Source: Sinorhizobium meliloti
GTDB taxonomy: Bacteria > Pseudomonadota > Alphaproteobacteria > Rhizobiales > Rhizobiaceae
NCBI RefSeq assembly: GCF_035610345.1
Contig: NZ_CP141212.1
Coordinates: 1,431,976 to 1,495,975 of the forward strand
Reading direction: 5' to 3'
DNA: 64,000 nt
Shown here: piece after piece, positions 15,913-24,869 of the stretch
Layout: each line of letters starts with the position of its first letter
How positions within the stretch are numbered: the first letter of the stretch is position 1
Translations under genes and position numbers: made by a program
Notes under the pieces: model-generated
Told to the model about the DNA's origin: nothing
The model's database searches: none
What the model saw: only the letters and a program-made list of their open reading frames with translations

Positions 15913-16299
15913 GGCACTGCAAGCCGGAAAGAAGCTTCCACCGGCTTCGGGCGAGGGTGCGACAATCGATTGTGTCAACCGCGGAATTTTTCGTGATGAC
16001 TGATTTCGCCGCAGAGGCGGACGGCTTTCTGCAGAAGCCTTGATTTCCTGAAGTCGCTGGAGCACCATTCATCACGGCCGCCGAATTGCTCGAGGCGACC
16101 GCGGAAAAGGCCGGGTGCCGGCGTAGCTTTGTGCTCGAGGAGTGCCAAGGGGCTGCGCAGGCGCCGGAATGGGTACGGGTTTCCTGCGGCCATTTGCACT
16201 GTCATCGCGGTCTTCCTTCCACCGGAGGAAAGTGCAGTGACCGGCACGGACGGAAACTCTTCCCGTCGGCCCGGTTTTGTCGCAACGGGAGATGTGCGC
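15913..16299. other. Intergenic region without a recognisable gene
   Basis: This 387-bp gap between the rhomboid and CBS genes has open frames on both strands, but none with a ribosome site, domain or coding character. No repeat of the families seen elsewhere is recognised. It may carry the promoter of the CBS gene. Confidence 0.5.
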
Positions 16300-16728
16300 A
16301 TGTCGGTGAAAGCGATTCTCAACGAAAAAGGCAGCAACGTCGTCACGGTCACGGCGCAGGTGACGGTGCAGCAGGTCGCGACTTTACTGCATGAAAATCA
16401 TATCGGAGCCGTTGTCGTCGTCGATCCGGAAGAGCATATCGTGGGCATCATGACGGAGCGCGACATCGTCGCCTCGATTGCCCGATATGGTGCCGCCTGC
16501 CTCGACAAGCCGGTTTCTTCCGTCATGTGGCAGAACGTCTATTGCTGTCGCGAAGAAATGTCTGTCGACGCGCTGATGGAGATGATGAGTAAATTTCGCG
16601 CGCGTCATCTACCCGTGGAGCGGGAAGGCCGGCTGGCCGGCATTATTTCGATTGGAGACGTGGTGAAATATCACATCCGCGCCATCGAGAACGAGGCCGA
16701 ACAGATCAAGGCCTATATCTCCGGCTAA
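16300..16728 (+). CDS. CBS domain-pair protein
   Basis: The start MSVKAILNEKGSNVV at 16300, preceded by GGGAG, gives 142 residues made almost entirely of two CBS motifs. CBS1 is about 8-60 (VVVVDPEEHIVGIMTERDIV) and CBS2 about 75-132 (HLPVEREGRLAGIISIGDVV). The two fold together as a Bateman module that in other proteins binds adenosyl ligands such as AMP, ATP or SAM. Stand-alone CBS proteins are common in rhizobia and probably regulate partner proteins. The TAA stop is the first codon of a repeat copy shared with 108-151. Confidence 0.88.
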   Translation: MSVKAILNEKGSNVVTVTAQVTVQQVATLLHENHIGAVVVVDPEEHIVGIMTERDIVASIARYGAACLDKPVSSVMWQNVYCCREEMSVDALMEMMSKFRARHLPVEREGRLAGIISIGDVVKYHIRAIENEAEQIKAYISG

Positions 16729-16764
16729 GGCCTGTTGAGATTCATTTTGAGTTTGTGACGGCTG
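16726..16764 (+). repeat. Intergenic repeat starting at a stop codon, copy 2
   Basis: TAAGGCCTGTTGAGATTCA, followed by ttttgagtttgtgacggctga, matches 108-151 with few differences. A half RIME palindrome (ctcctgtgacaagcacagga, 16781-16800) follows at once, giving a composite of two repeat types. Confidence 0.7.
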
Positions 16765-16887
16765 ACCGTGCGCCACTCGACTCCTGTGACAAGCACAGGA
16801 ATGGAGAAATCAAACAAGCGACGCCGGGTGTCCGGATCTCAACGGGCCTTGGAACACTTGGGCCGATCCGCAAGTTCCCCCGGCCTT

Positions 16888-17853
16888 TCAACGAGGCAGC
16901 GGTTCCTGCATGCGCCGGATTTCCGAAAGCTTGATCTTGGCTTCCTGATAACCGCGCTCGATCGCTTCGCCCGCGCGGTGGAATTCCGAAAGTCCGATAT
17001 CGTTCAGCTTCGGGTGGAGCGACAGATCCGGCGGATCGCCAGCCAGCCGGGCGCGCGAAATGCGGTCCTGAATGATGTTGAAGGCCTGGACCATCACACT
17101 GGTCATGCCGAGTCGTGCCGAAAAACGGTTCGTCTCCGTCGCCGGCGCGTCGGGCGTTTCCATGCCGGCGCTGTGCTTGACGACCGCCGAGCGGCCGTAG
17201 ACGTCGTAGTTCAGGTTGACGGCGACGACGTGCAATTGCTCATGTGCGCGGCAGACCGAAACGGGAACGGGGTTGACCAGCGCGCCGTCGATGAGCGTCC
17301 GGCCGTTGGCGTTGACGGGCTCGAAGATGCCAGGCAAGGCGTAGGATGCGCGAATGGCGGTAATCAGGGATCCTTTCTCGATCCAGACCTCGTGGCCGCT
17401 GTAGACTTCCGTGGCGACGGCCACGAAGGGCCGGTCGAGATCCTCGATACTGAGGTTCTGCAGATGTTCCTGCATCCGCTTGGTGAGCCGCAGACCGCCA
17501 AAGAGGCCACCGCCGCCGATCGCGAAATCGAGCAAGCCGGCAATACGGCGCACGGTAAGCGAGCGGGCGAAAGCCTCCAATTCATCGAGCTTGCCGGCGA
17601 GATAGCAGCCGCCGACCAGCGCGCCGATCGATGTGCCCGCAATCATTCCGACTTCGATGCCCTCCTCGTCGAGGGCTTTCAGGACACCGATATGGGCCCA
17701 ACCTCGCGCAGCACCGCCGCCGAGCGCGAGCGCGATCCTGGGTTTCACGGACTGGGAAATGGGTGGTTCTGGAGGAGTGGTCGTGATCGATGACCCGTTC
17801 GCGCCGGAAAGATCGGCGATCTGACTGTTACGCGTGAATGTCCAGTTCAGCAT
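16888..17853 (-). CDS. Patatin-like phospholipase (RssA/YchK type)
   Basis: The 321-residue protein has the patatin hydrolase core. GGGAARG at 45-51 forms the oxyanion loop, GTSIG at 73-77 carries nucleophile Ser75, and IDGALVNP holds the catalytic Asp189 of the Ser-Asp dyad. There is no signal peptide; the first 35 residues are polar and poorly conserved-looking, so the start could be later. Family members are cytosolic lipid acyl hydrolases, and the physiological substrate is rarely known. It stands alone, with a 330-bp gap upstream that shows no gene. Confidence 0.9.
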   Translation of the reverse strand: MLNWTFTRNSQIADLSGANGSSITTTPPEPPISQSVKPRIALALGGGAARGWAHIGVLKALDEEGIEVGMIAGTSIGALVGGCYLAGKLDELEAFARSLTVRRIAGLLDFAIGGGGLFGGLRLTKRMQEHLQNLSIEDLDRPFVAVATEVYSGHEVWIEKGSLITAIRASYALPGIFEPVNANGRTLIDGALVNPVPVSVCRAHEQLHVVAVNLNYDVYGRSAVVKHSAGMETPDAPATETNRFSARLGMTSVMVQAFNIIQDRISRARLAGDPPDLSLHPKLNDIGLSEFHRAGEAIERGYQEAKIKLSEIRRMQEPLPR

Positions 17854-18183
17854 CCGGCACCTCCGACACCGCCGAATAGATTAGCTTCCGACACGGCCCT
17901 GCAGCCCTACTACCGCATATTCCTGGAACCGAAGCGATTCGGCCATCGAAACATGCCGGTGCCGGCTTCACGTTTAGTCGCTGAAAGTCTGACACCATAA
18001 TCGAGATATAGCACTGAACCGGCTACAAATGCGGCCCGCCCGATAAACATTGGATACAGCCTGCAACACATTTTGGTACTCCGCCGTTACCGCGGGAACC
18101 ACTTACAAGATTAATGATTAGATGCCCGTTTGGTTGCCAAAAGATGAATATATCACCCAGGTGAACCAGGAAAATGCAGATGC
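17854..18183. other. Intergenic region without a recognisable gene
   Basis: The 330-bp stretch between hisI (minus strand, ends 18184) and the patatin gene (starts 17853) has locally lower GC near 18100-18170. It most likely contains the patatin promoter. No ORF, repeat or terminator is convincing. Confidence 0.5.
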
Positions 18184-18636
18184 TCAGTTGCCGGCGTAAA
18201 TCTGCGCCGGATCGAAATGCCTGTTGTCGTCGGTGATCGCCACTTTTGCTTCGCCATCGGCCACGCCGACCGTCCGATAGAAGCACGAGCGGCGCCCGGT
18301 ATGGCAGGTCGCATCGTGGCCGGCCACCGAAACTTTCAGCCAGACGGCGTCCTGGTCGCAATCGGTTCGTATTTCCCGGACGGTCTGCAAATTGCCGGAG
18401 CTTTCGCCCTTCTTCCACAGGCGTTCGCGTGAGCGGCTGTAGTAATGCGCGATTCCGGTTTCGAGCGTGAGGGATAGCGCTTCGGCATTCATGTGCGCAA
18501 CCATCAGCAATTCGCCGTCGCGGGCATCGGTGACGACGACCGTGATCAGACCCTTCTCGTCGAAACGCGGGGTGAAGGCCGGGCCGCTTTCCAGTTCGGC
18601 CTTGTCCTGCGGGGGGGATGCAAAAGTGAGCGTCAT
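18184..18636 (-). CDS. hisI: Phosphoribosyl-AMP cyclohydrolase
   Basis: HisI opens the adenine ring of phosphoribosyl-AMP in the third step of histidine synthesis. The 150-residue protein from [10 protein letters not shown] has the full single-domain form, without the HisE pyrophosphatase fused in enterobacteria. The Mg-binding aspartates are in [10 protein letters not shown] (Asp92, 94, 96). The zinc ligands are Cys93, Cys111 ([10 protein letters not shown]) and Cys118. The N-terminal blocks VAHMNAEAL and [14 protein letters not shown] are diagnostic. It lies downstream of folE on the same strand; a mosaic repeat separates them, so the two may share a transcript. Confidence 0.95.
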   Translation of the reverse strand: MTLTFASPPQDKAELESGPAFTPRFDEKGLITVVVTDARDGELLMVAHMNAEALSLTLETGIAHYYSRSRERLWKKGESSGNLQTVREIRTDCDQDAVWLKVSVAGHDATCHTGRRSCFYRTVGVADGEAKVAITDDNRHFDPAQIYAGN

Positions 18637-18648
18637 AGTCCGAGCTCC

Positions 18649-18728
18649 ACTACAGCGCCGCGCGTCTCGGTCAGACGCGCAAGATCGCTGTAGCACTTGG
18701 GGGTTGCTGCATGCTTTTCAGCATGTGG
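18649..18728 (+). repeat. 'ctacagcg' mosaic element between folE and hisI
   Basis: ctacagcgccgcgcgtc is followed by agacgcgcaagatcgctgtag, then a shortened second part (gctgcatgcttttcagcatg). It lies 9 bp 3' of the folE stop, in the same orientation to its upstream gene as the other copies. Confidence 0.75.
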
Positions 18729-18737
18729 TGGCGGAGC

Positions 18738-19352
18738 TTACTTGAAGCCCCGGAGCATCGTCATGAAACGGACCTGTTCGGCCGGTTCGCTCTTGAACGC
18801 ACCGGTGAAGGTGGTCGTCAGCGTCGTCGCGCCCTGCTTCTTGATGCCGCGCATCGCCATGCACAGATGCTCGGCCTCGATCATCACCGCCACGCCCCGG
18901 GGCATGAGGGTCTCGTCGATGGCCTTGGCGATCTGGGCCGTCATCGCTTCCTGTGTCTGCAGACGACGGGCGTAGATATCGACGACCCGCGCGATCTTGG
19001 AAAGACCGAGCACGCGGCCGTTCGGCAGATAGGCGATATGAGCCTTGCCGATGATCGGTACCATGTGGTGCTCGCAATGCGAATAGAACGGGATGTCCTT
19101 TTCCAGCACGATATCGTCGTAGCCGGAGACTTCCTCGAAGGTTCGCCCGAGCACGTCTTCAGCCGCGAGATCGTAGCCGCCGAAAATTTCCCGATACGCC
19201 TTGGCGACGCGCGAAGGCGTGTCCTTCAGGCCTTCTCGTGCCGGATCTTCACCTGCCCAGCGCAACAAGACGCGAACGGCTTCTTCGGCTTCCTTCTGTG
19301 TCGGACGACTTGTGTCGTCGAGCACAGGAAAATTCTTCACTATGGCGTCCAT
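18738..19352 (-). CDS. folE: GTP cyclohydrolase I
   Basis: FolE converts GTP to dihydroneopterin triphosphate, the first step of folate synthesis and in some bacteria of queuosine synthesis. The 204-residue protein has the conserved core: [20 protein letters not shown], split as GEDPAREGL and [22 protein letters not shown] with zinc ligands Cys93 and His96; [19 protein letters not shown], split as [10 protein letters not shown] and GLSKIARVV; and Cys164 in EHLCMAMRG. The presence of the Zn ligands marks the classical FolE1 type, not the zinc-independent FolE2. It precedes hisI on the same strand. Confidence 0.97.
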   Translation of the reverse strand: MDAIVKNFPVLDDTSRPTQKEAEEAVRVLLRWAGEDPAREGLKDTPSRVAKAYREIFGGYDLAAEDVLGRTFEEVSGYDDIVLEKDIPFYSHCEHHMVPIIGKAHIAYLPNGRVLGLSKIARVVDIYARRLQTQEAMTAQIAKAIDETLMPRGVAVMIEAEHLCMAMRGIKKQGATTLTTTFTGAFKSEPAEQVRFMTMLRGFK

Positions 19353-19690
19353 ATGGCCCCTTCAAGCAATACGAAATTGCTGACGTTTTATCTCTTCGGA
19401 CAACTCGCCATTGGCCATACGCCTAACCCTGCAGGCTTGGGTTCCGTTGGCGGGCTCCGGGGCTTTCGGGTCTCGGCTTAGCAGTGCACTCGACCGTCCG
19501 GCACGGTTTCCCAAACAACAGGCGACATTTGATCCCCTTGCGGAACTGTCACCCCAACACGACATAGCATATAGTATGGTGCCACATGGATAAAAGAGCC
19601 CGAATGCGCCACGCCTTGCTTTTTTCCCGCCGCCTGGGGAAAATCATGCGCCGAACGCCCGAAACCGCGAAAAATCCACCGGATTCCTAA
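19353..19690. other. Divergent promoter region without a recognisable gene
   Basis: These 338 bp separate folE (minus) from the IscU-like gene (plus) and must hold both promoters. An AT-rich spot around 19560-19580 (catagcatatagtatgg) is a plausible -10 region for the plus strand. No repeat, hairpin terminator or ORF is convincing. Confidence 0.5.
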
Positions 19691-20137
19691 ATGATAGACG
19701 ACATTTACAACAGCAGAATTCTCGAATTCGCAGGGAATATTCCGCGCCTCGGAATGTTGACCGATGCCGACGCCGAAGCCGCCGCGCATTCCAAGCTTTG
19801 CGGCTCGAAGGTGAGAATCTGGCTGAAGATGGACGGCGACGTCGTCATCGACTTCGCCCATGACGTCAAGGCCTGTGCGCTCGGCCAGGCGTCCTCATCC
19901 ATCATGGCGCGCCATGTCGTGGGTGCCCATGCGGACGAGATCCGGCAGGCCCGCGAGGACATGCTGGCCATGCTGAAGGCCGATGGGGAGGGGCCATCGG
20001 ATCGTTTCGAAGACATGCGCTTTCTGAAGCCCGTCAAGGACTACAAGGCGCGTCATGCCTCGACGATGCTCACTTTCGATGCCGTCGTCGATGCCATCGG
20101 TCAGATCGAGGCGAGGCGCCTCGCCGCGGCCGTCTGA
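19691..20137 (+). CDS. IscU/NifU-like iron-sulfur scaffold protein, third Cys missing
   Basis: The 148-residue protein follows the U-type scaffold fold. Two of the three cluster cysteines are visible: Cys37 in SKLCGSKVRI and Cys62 in VKACALGQAS. The expected third Cys near the C-terminus is replaced in the RHASTMLTF segment (about 121-129). Related single-domain proteins occur in alphaproteobacteria apart from the main suf cluster, so this is likely a variant, not the principal scaffold. It is the first gene of a tight cluster with yidD (3-bp gap), a DUF2267 gene (overlap) and a DUF1697 gene. Confidence 0.8.
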   Translation: MIDDIYNSRILEFAGNIPRLGMLTDADAEAAAHSKLCGSKVRIWLKMDGDVVIDFAHDVKACALGQASSSIMARHVVGAHADEIRQAREDMLAMLKADGEGPSDRFEDMRFLKPVKDYKARHASTMLTFDAVVDAIGQIEARRLAAAV

Positions 20138-20140
20138 GCC

Positions 20141-20515
20141 ATGTGCCCTCAGCCCCATGCCGATCATGCATTCACCCGTGGCGATGCCGGTGCCGCCGGA
20201 GGGCGGAATTGGTCCGGGCCGTTCCGCAAGACGCCGGGGCGCCTCGTCGGCGTCACCCTGATTCGCGCCTATCAACTGACGCTGTCGAGTTTCATCGGCA
20301 ATTCCTGCCGGCACTTGCCGACCTGTTCGGAGTACGGCTTCGAGGCGATCGCCCGATACGGCCTCTGGGCCGGCGGGTGGCTGACCTTGTTCCGGGTCAT
20401 CCGCTGCGGCCCGGGCGGAACCCACGGATTCGATCCGGTGCCGGAAAGCCTCGCACCGCGCCAGCGCTGGTACACGCCATGGCGCTACTGGCAATTACGC
20501 CGAAAGGACGCATGA
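20141..20515 (+). CDS. yidD: Membrane protein insertion efficiency factor YidD
   Basis: YidD is a small membrane-associated protein that assists YidC-dependent insertion of inner-membrane proteins. The 124-residue product has the family core: IRAYQLTLSSFIGNSCRHLP (about 41-60), CSEYGFEAIARYG, and RCGPGGTHGFDPVP. Conserved cysteines lie at NSCRHLPTCSEY and RCGPGG. An N-terminal extension of about 35 residues is longer than in E. coli YidD. In many bacteria yidD sits by rnpA and yidC; here it is next to an IscU-like gene, a frequent arrangement in Rhizobiales. The stop overlaps the next start (ATGA). Confidence 0.93.
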   Translation: MCPQPHADHAFTRGDAGAAGGRNWSGPFRKTPGRLVGVTLIRAYQLTLSSFIGNSCRHLPTCSEYGFEAIARYGLWAGGWLTLFRVIRCGPGGTHGFDPVPESLAPRQRWYTPWRYWQLRRKDA

Positions 20516-20940
20516 GAGCCGTGACCATTCCGATGGAGTACCGGCAGGCCTCTGCGGATTTCGACCGGTTCATCGTCGACGCACGCGATATCGCCGCTCT
20601 TCAGACAACCAATCAGGCCTATACCATGGTGCAGGCGGTGCTTTACACTTTCCGCCGTCGCCTCGACATCTCCGGCGCCCTGCTTTTCGCCAAGGCGCTA
20701 CCGCCGGTCCTTCGAGCGATCTTCGTCGCCGACTGGGACCTGGAGGAGCCGACCGTGCCCTTCTGCGAACGCCGGGCGATGACGCGCGAGGTGCAGGCCT
20801 TCCGAGGCAATCACAACGTCTCTCCGGAAACGGCGATCGCAGATGTAGCCGCGGCGTTGCGGCGCAATGTAGACGAAACGCTGCTCGATCGCGTGCTCGC
20901 GCGCCTACCCGCGGGCGCTGTCGATTTCTGGCGGGCTTGA
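20512..20940 (+). CDS. DUF2267 family protein
   Basis: The start overlaps the yidD stop as ATGA at 20512-20515, giving 142 residues (MRAVTIPMEYRQASADFDRF...). The all-helical sequence contains AYTMVQAVLYTFRRRLDISG and LPPVLRAIFVADWD, typical of DUF2267. There is no membrane segment or Cys cluster. The repeat-like C-terminal blocks (VAAALRRNVDETLLDRVLAR, then LPAGAVDFW) resemble the second half of the domain. Family function is unknown. Translational coupling to yidD implies co-expression, not necessarily shared function. Confidence 0.85.
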   Translation: MRAVTIPMEYRQASADFDRFIVDARDIAALQTTNQAYTMVQAVLYTFRRRLDISGALLFAKALPPVLRAIFVADWDLEEPTVPFCERRAMTREVQAFRGNHNVSPETAIADVAAALRRNVDETLLDRVLARLPAGAVDFWRA

Positions 20941-20945
20941 GGCGA

Positions 20946-21485
20946 ATGAAGGCTTACGTCGCCTTGCTGCACAGCATCGTTCTCGCCAGCGGCCGGCGCG
21001 TCGTTATGGCCGACTTGAAGGCGATGGCCGAAGCGCTCGGCTACAGGGCGCCGCGCACGCTCGTCGCCACGGGCAATCTTCTGTTCGAGTCGCCAGAAAA
21101 GCCGCTCGCGGAATTGGAGGCCGAACTCGAAGGGGCATTCGAGAAGACCTTCGGCCGTCACGTCGACATCATCCTTCGTTCCGCCGAGGACTGGTCGAGA
21201 CTTGCGGCAGGCAACCCTTTTCTCGCGGAAAGCGAAAGGGATCCTGCGAGCGTCCACGTGCGGGTGATGCGCTCTCCGCTCGAAGCCGACATGCGGGAAA
21301 AACTGCTCGGCCATTGCTCCAGGGGCGAGCGCGTGGCCATCGTCGATGGCGATCTCTGGGTCGATTTTGCCGGCAGGGCGAGCGAATCGAAGTTGCTCGG
21401 GGCGCTAACGACCAAACGGCTCGGCATCGGGACGGTGCGCAACTGGAACACCGTGAGGCGACTGCGTGGAATGGTTGCCGGTTGA
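20946..21485 (+). CDS. DUF1697 family protein
   Basis: The 179-residue protein starts at MKAYVALLHSIVLASGRRVV, five bases after the DUF2267 gene. The block ADLKAMAEALGYRAPRTLVATGNLLFES, read as ADLKAMAEALGY and VATGNLLFE, is the DUF1697 signature (usually '...tyiqSGNvvF'). The C-terminal GTVRNWNTVRRL matches the family's 'tvRNw.Tv..L' ending. It is soluble and of unknown function. It closes the four-gene cluster beginning at 19691. Confidence 0.9.
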   Translation: MKAYVALLHSIVLASGRRVVMADLKAMAEALGYRAPRTLVATGNLLFESPEKPLAELEAELEGAFEKTFGRHVDIILRSAEDWSRLAAGNPFLAESERDPASVHVRVMRSPLEADMREKLLGHCSRGERVAIVDGDLWVDFAGRASESKLLGALTTKRLGIGTVRNWNTVRRLRGMVAG

Positions 21486-21598
21486 GCGGCCGCCGCGCCT
21501 TTACTCCACGGTGAAAAAGCTTTATCAGGCCCGCGAACCGGCCCGGCCGGCAAACCATACCACCCGCATTCGTTGGCGGGACTGGATAGGAGATCATG

Positions 21599-23581
21599 AT
21601 GTCGCATTCTGTTTCCCTTACATTTCCTGATGGCTCCGTTCGAGAATTCGCCGCCGGCACGACCGGTCGCGATGTCGCGGAATCGATCTCGAAGTCTCTC
21701 GCCAAGAAGGCCGTCGCGATCGCCATCAGCGGCGAACTGCGCGATCTCTCGGATGCCGTGACGGAAGGTAGGATCGAGATCGTCACGCGCGACGACAAGC
21801 GCGCGCTCGAGCTCATCCGCCACGACGCGGCCCATGTCATGGCGGAAGCCGTGCAGGAGTTGTGGCCGGGAACGCAGGTGACCATCGGTCCGGTCATCGA
21901 CAACGGCTTCTATTACGACTTCGCCAAGAACGAGCCCTTCACGCCGGACGACCTGCCCGTCATTGAGAAGAAGATGCGGGAGATCATCGCCCGCAACAGG
22001 CCCTTCACCAAGGAGGTCTGGTCGCGCGAAAAGGCCAAGGAGGTCTTTGCCGCCAAGGGCGAGAATTACAAGGTGGAACTCGTCGATGCCATTCCCGAGG
22101 GGCAGGACCTGAAGATCTATTACCAGGGCGACTGGTTCGATCTCTGCCGCGGGCCGCACATGGCCTCGACAGGCCAGATCGGTACGGCGTTCAAGCTGAT
22201 GAAGGTGGCGGGCGCCTATTGGCGCGGCGACAGCAACAATCCGATGCTGACGCGCATCTACGGCACTGCGTGGCACACGCAGGAGGAGCTGGATCAGTAT
22301 CTGCACGTGCTCGCCGAAGCCGAGAAGCGCGACCATCGCCGGCTCGGCCGCGAGATGGACCTCTTCCACTTCCAGGAGGAGGGGCCCGGCGTGGTCTTCT
22401 GGCATGGAAAGGGCTGGCGGATATTCCAGAGTCTCGTCGCCTATATGCGCCGCCGGCTCGAAGGCGATTACCAGGAGGTCAACGCTCCCCAGGTTCTCGA
22501 CAAGTCGCTGTGGGAGACCTCCGGTCACTGGGGCTGGTATCGCGACAACATGTTCAAGGTGACTGTCGCCGGCGACGATACGGACGATGACCGCGTCTTC
22601 GCGCTGAAGCCGATGAATTGCCCCGGACACATTCAGATCTTCAAGCACGGTCTGAAGTCTTACCGCGAACTTCCTGTTCGGCTGGCAGAATTCGGCGCAG
22701 TCCATCGTTATGAACCCTCCGGCGCGCTGCATGGCCTCATGCGCGTCCGCGGCTTCACGCAGGACGATGCGCACATCTTCTGCACCGACGAGCAGATGGC
22801 GGCCGAATGCCTGAAGATCAACGACCTGATCCTTTCCGTCTATGAGGACTTCGGCTTCAAGGAGATCGTCGTGAAGCTGTCGACGCGGCCGGAAAAGCGC
22901 GTGGGCTCCGATGAGCTTTGGGATCGCGCCGAAGCCGTGATGACGGAAGTCTTGCAGACCATCGAGGCGCAGTCCGAAGGCCGCATCAAGACCGGCATCC
23001 TGCCGGGCGAGGGCGCCTTCTACGGCCCGAAGTTCGAGTATACGCTGAAGGACGCGATCGGCCGCGAATGGCAGTGCGGAACAACGCAGGTCGACTTCAA
23101 CCTGCCGGAGCGTTTCGGCGCCTTTTACATCGACAGCGAATCCGAGAAGCGCCAGCCGGTGATGATCCATCGCGCCATCTGCGGTTCGATGGAGCGTTTT
23201 CTCGGCATTCTGCTGGAGAACTATGCCGGCCACATGCCGCTGTGGATATCGCCGCTGCAGGTGGTGGTCGCAACGATCACGTCGGAAGCGGACGATTACG
23301 GCCGCGAAGTCGCCGAACGCTTGCGTGATGCGGGGCTGACGGTCGAGACCGATTTCCGCAACGAGAAGATCAACTACAAGGTCCGCGAGCATTCGGTGAC
23401 GAAGGTTCCGGTGATCGTCGTCTGCGGCAAGCGCGAAGCGGAGGAGCGCTCGGTCAACATCCGTCGCTTGGGCTCTCAGGCGCAGACGCCAATGTCGCTG
23501 GACGAGGCGGTCGCTTCGCTCTCCGCCGAAGCCATGGCACCGGACCTAAAGCGCAGGAGCAATTCCAGGAGAAGTGTGTAA
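21599..23581 (+). CDS. thrS: Threonyl-tRNA synthetase with a repeat-derived tail
   Basis: ThrRS charges tRNA-Thr and edits Ser-tRNA-Thr. From the second of two adjacent ATGs (better spaced from AGGAG) the protein is 660 residues. A TGS domain (1-62) is followed by the editing domain ([10 protein letters not shown] near 80 and the CRGPHM block) and the class II core (motif 1 near 300, NCPGHIQIF with a Zn-binding Cys, motif 2 [15 protein letters not shown], motif 3 [10 protein letters not shown]), then the anticodon-binding domain (about 555-645). The last eight residues (RSNSRRSV) and the TAA come from an intergenic repeat whose relative lies at 61110-61216, so the ancestral end was probably near LKRR. 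Confidence 0.97.
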   Translation: MSHSVSLTFPDGSVREFAAGTTGRDVAESISKSLAKKAVAIAISGELRDLSDAVTEGRIEIVTRDDKRALELIRHDAAHVMAEAVQELWPGTQVTIGPVIDNGFYYDFAKNEPFTPDDLPVIEKKMREIIARNRPFTKEVWSREKAKEVFAAKGENYKVELVDAIPEGQDLKIYYQGDWFDLCRGPHMASTGQIGTAFKLMKVAGAYWRGDSNNPMLTRIYGTAWHTQEELDQYLHVLAEAEKRDHRRLGREMDLFHFQEEGPGVVFWHGKGWRIFQSLVAYMRRRLEGDYQEVNAPQVLDKSLWETSGHWGWYRDNMFKVTVAGDDTDDDRVFALKPMNCPGHIQIFKHGLKSYRELPVRLAEFGAVHRYEPSGALHGLMRVRGFTQDDAHIFCTDEQMAAECLKINDLILSVYEDFGFKEIVVKLSTRPEKRVGSDELWDRAEAVMTEVLQTIEAQSEGRIKTGILPGEGAFYGPKFEYTLKDAIGREWQCGTTQVDFNLPERFGAFYIDSESEKRQPVMIHRAICGSMERFLGILLENYAGHMPLWISPLQVVVATITSEADDYGREVAERLRDAGLTVETDFRNEKINYKVREHSVTKVPVIVVCGKREAEERSVNIRRLGSQAQTPMSLDEAVASLSAEAMAPDLKRRSNSRRSV

Positions 23582-23640
23582 CGGTTTTCGTGCGCAAGTG
23601 CGTCGTTTCAAGACGCTCGAACGCACGCCCGCAACTGAAA
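23553..23640 (-). repeat. Intergenic repeat overlapping the thrS 3' end
   Basis: The block agaagtgtgtaacggttttc is the reverse complement of gaaaaccgttacacacttt at 61184-61200, and matches continue on both sides (gagca-ttccag, aagtgcgt). The copy runs through the thrS stop codon. The rest of the gap to 23773 shows no gene. Confidence 0.75.
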
Positions 23641-23773
23641 CTGTGGGATTCCGTGAGCACTGGTGTCAGGCTCTTGTCGCGCGGCTGCCGCTCATCCGGC
23701 GGCGGCCACCTACTCCCATCTTGATGGGTGAAGGTACCGGCAGGCGGTTGAGGGGCCGGGTGGGGCTACGTCT

Positions 23774-24769
23774 TCAGTCCTGCGCGTCCGCGGCCTCGTC
23801 GGCTTCGCCGCTGCCGTTGAGCAGCACTTCAACATCAGTGTTGACGCCGGCCTTCACGGCGAAGTCGCGCTGGTAGATCTTGTCCTTGTTGCGCGCCACC
23901 GCCGTGTAGCTGCCCTCGGCAAGAACGAGGGTCGGGAAGGCGCCGACGCTCTCGCTGACGACGTCGCCGGAGGAGGTGAGAATCGACCAGGCGGTATCCG
24001 CAATGGCTTCGCCGCCGGCTTCCGAGACGAGTTTCAGGGTCAGCTTCGCAGCGCGGTGCTGGATCGTCGCTTCGGTCAGCTTGCCCGCTTCGATCTGGAT
24101 GTCGGCACGGATGACGGCATTTACCGATCCGTAGTTCGACACGACGTGGTAGGTGTCGGCATTGAGCTGAACCACCGTACCGGGCTTCACGTCGGCGACC
24201 ACGAGGCCGCGCTCGCCATCCTCCCTCACGTCGGAAGAGAAGATCGAAAAGCTGAGTTCGTTCGGCGGGATGCGGACATCGCTGCCGGAGACGGCGTTCA
24301 GCATGACGCCCCCGGCGTCGAGCACGAGCACCTGTTTGTCGAGCGGGCCGTCTTCGGGCACACGAATCTTGCGGGTCGCGCCCGCCCGGCCAAAGGCGAC
24401 ATTGACGAAATATTCGCCGGGCACGAGATTGAAAGCGGTGGAGCCGCCCTCGGAGGTCGCGAGCAGCGGCAGCTTTCCGTCGCTTCCCGGAATGGGGCTG
24501 AAGACCCGCCAGGTAAGGCCCGATTGGACCGGCTTTCCATTATCCGTCAGCAGCGCCTCGAGCTTCACGTCCTTCAGTTGGCCGCCCTGCATCGGATCGG
24601 TGATGAGCGGGCTGAAACCGGTAAGCTTCGGCATCTTGTGCGTGCCGGAGATCGAGGGAAAGCTCTTGAAGGCGTCAGTGGCATCCTCCGCAATCGCGCG
24701 TCCCGCACCGGTCCCGGCGAGTGTGATCGCCAGAACGGTTCTCAGGAAAATACGATGACGGAGACGCAT
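23774..24769 (-). CDS. Exported protein with Ig-like/carboxypeptidase-regulatory-like repeats, unknown function
   Basis: From MRLRHRIFLRTVLAITLAGT (24769) the protein is 331 residues; an upstream Met at 24823 is less likely. A signal peptide ends near AIAEDA (about 28). The mature part reads as several beta-sandwich units with recurring phrases: LVPGEYFVNVAFGRAGATRK, TYHVVSNYGSVNAVIRADI, and LAEGSYTAVARNKDKIYQRD. The 'v.pGtY.V.a..g' pattern with following 'k.y.rdf.v.aG' is typical of CarboxypepD-regulatory or PEGA-like folds. It ends in an acidic tail. No catalytic motif is seen; a periplasmic structural or envelope role is inferred. Divergent from the nitroreductase gene, sharing a 100-bp promoter region. 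Confidence 0.7.
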   Translation of the reverse strand: MRLRHRIFLRTVLAITLAGTGAGRAIAEDATDAFKSFPSISGTHKMPKLTGFSPLITDPMQGGQLKDVKLEALLTDNGKPVQSGLTWRVFSPIPGSDGKLPLLATSEGGSTAFNLVPGEYFVNVAFGRAGATRKIRVPEDGPLDKQVLVLDAGGVMLNAVSGSDVRIPPNELSFSIFSSDVREDGERGLVVADVKPGTVVQLNADTYHVVSNYGSVNAVIRADIQIEAGKLTEATIQHRAAKLTLKLVSEAGGEAIADTAWSILTSSGDVVSESVGAFPTLVLAEGSYTAVARNKDKIYQRDFAVKAGVNTDVEVLLNGSGEADEAADAQD

Positions 24770-24869
24770 GAGAGCAGTTGACTTCTTGACTGGGTGACTC
24801 CACTTGGGACGCCGGTATGGCATTTTCGTGGCTGCCGATCCGGCCGCAAACTAGTGGAATTCGCTCGAT

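Noticed and set aside
21158..23392. 744-codon minus-strand open frame opposite thrS
   Set aside because: It is a shadow of the thrS codon pattern; its composition is implausible and no motif is recognisable.
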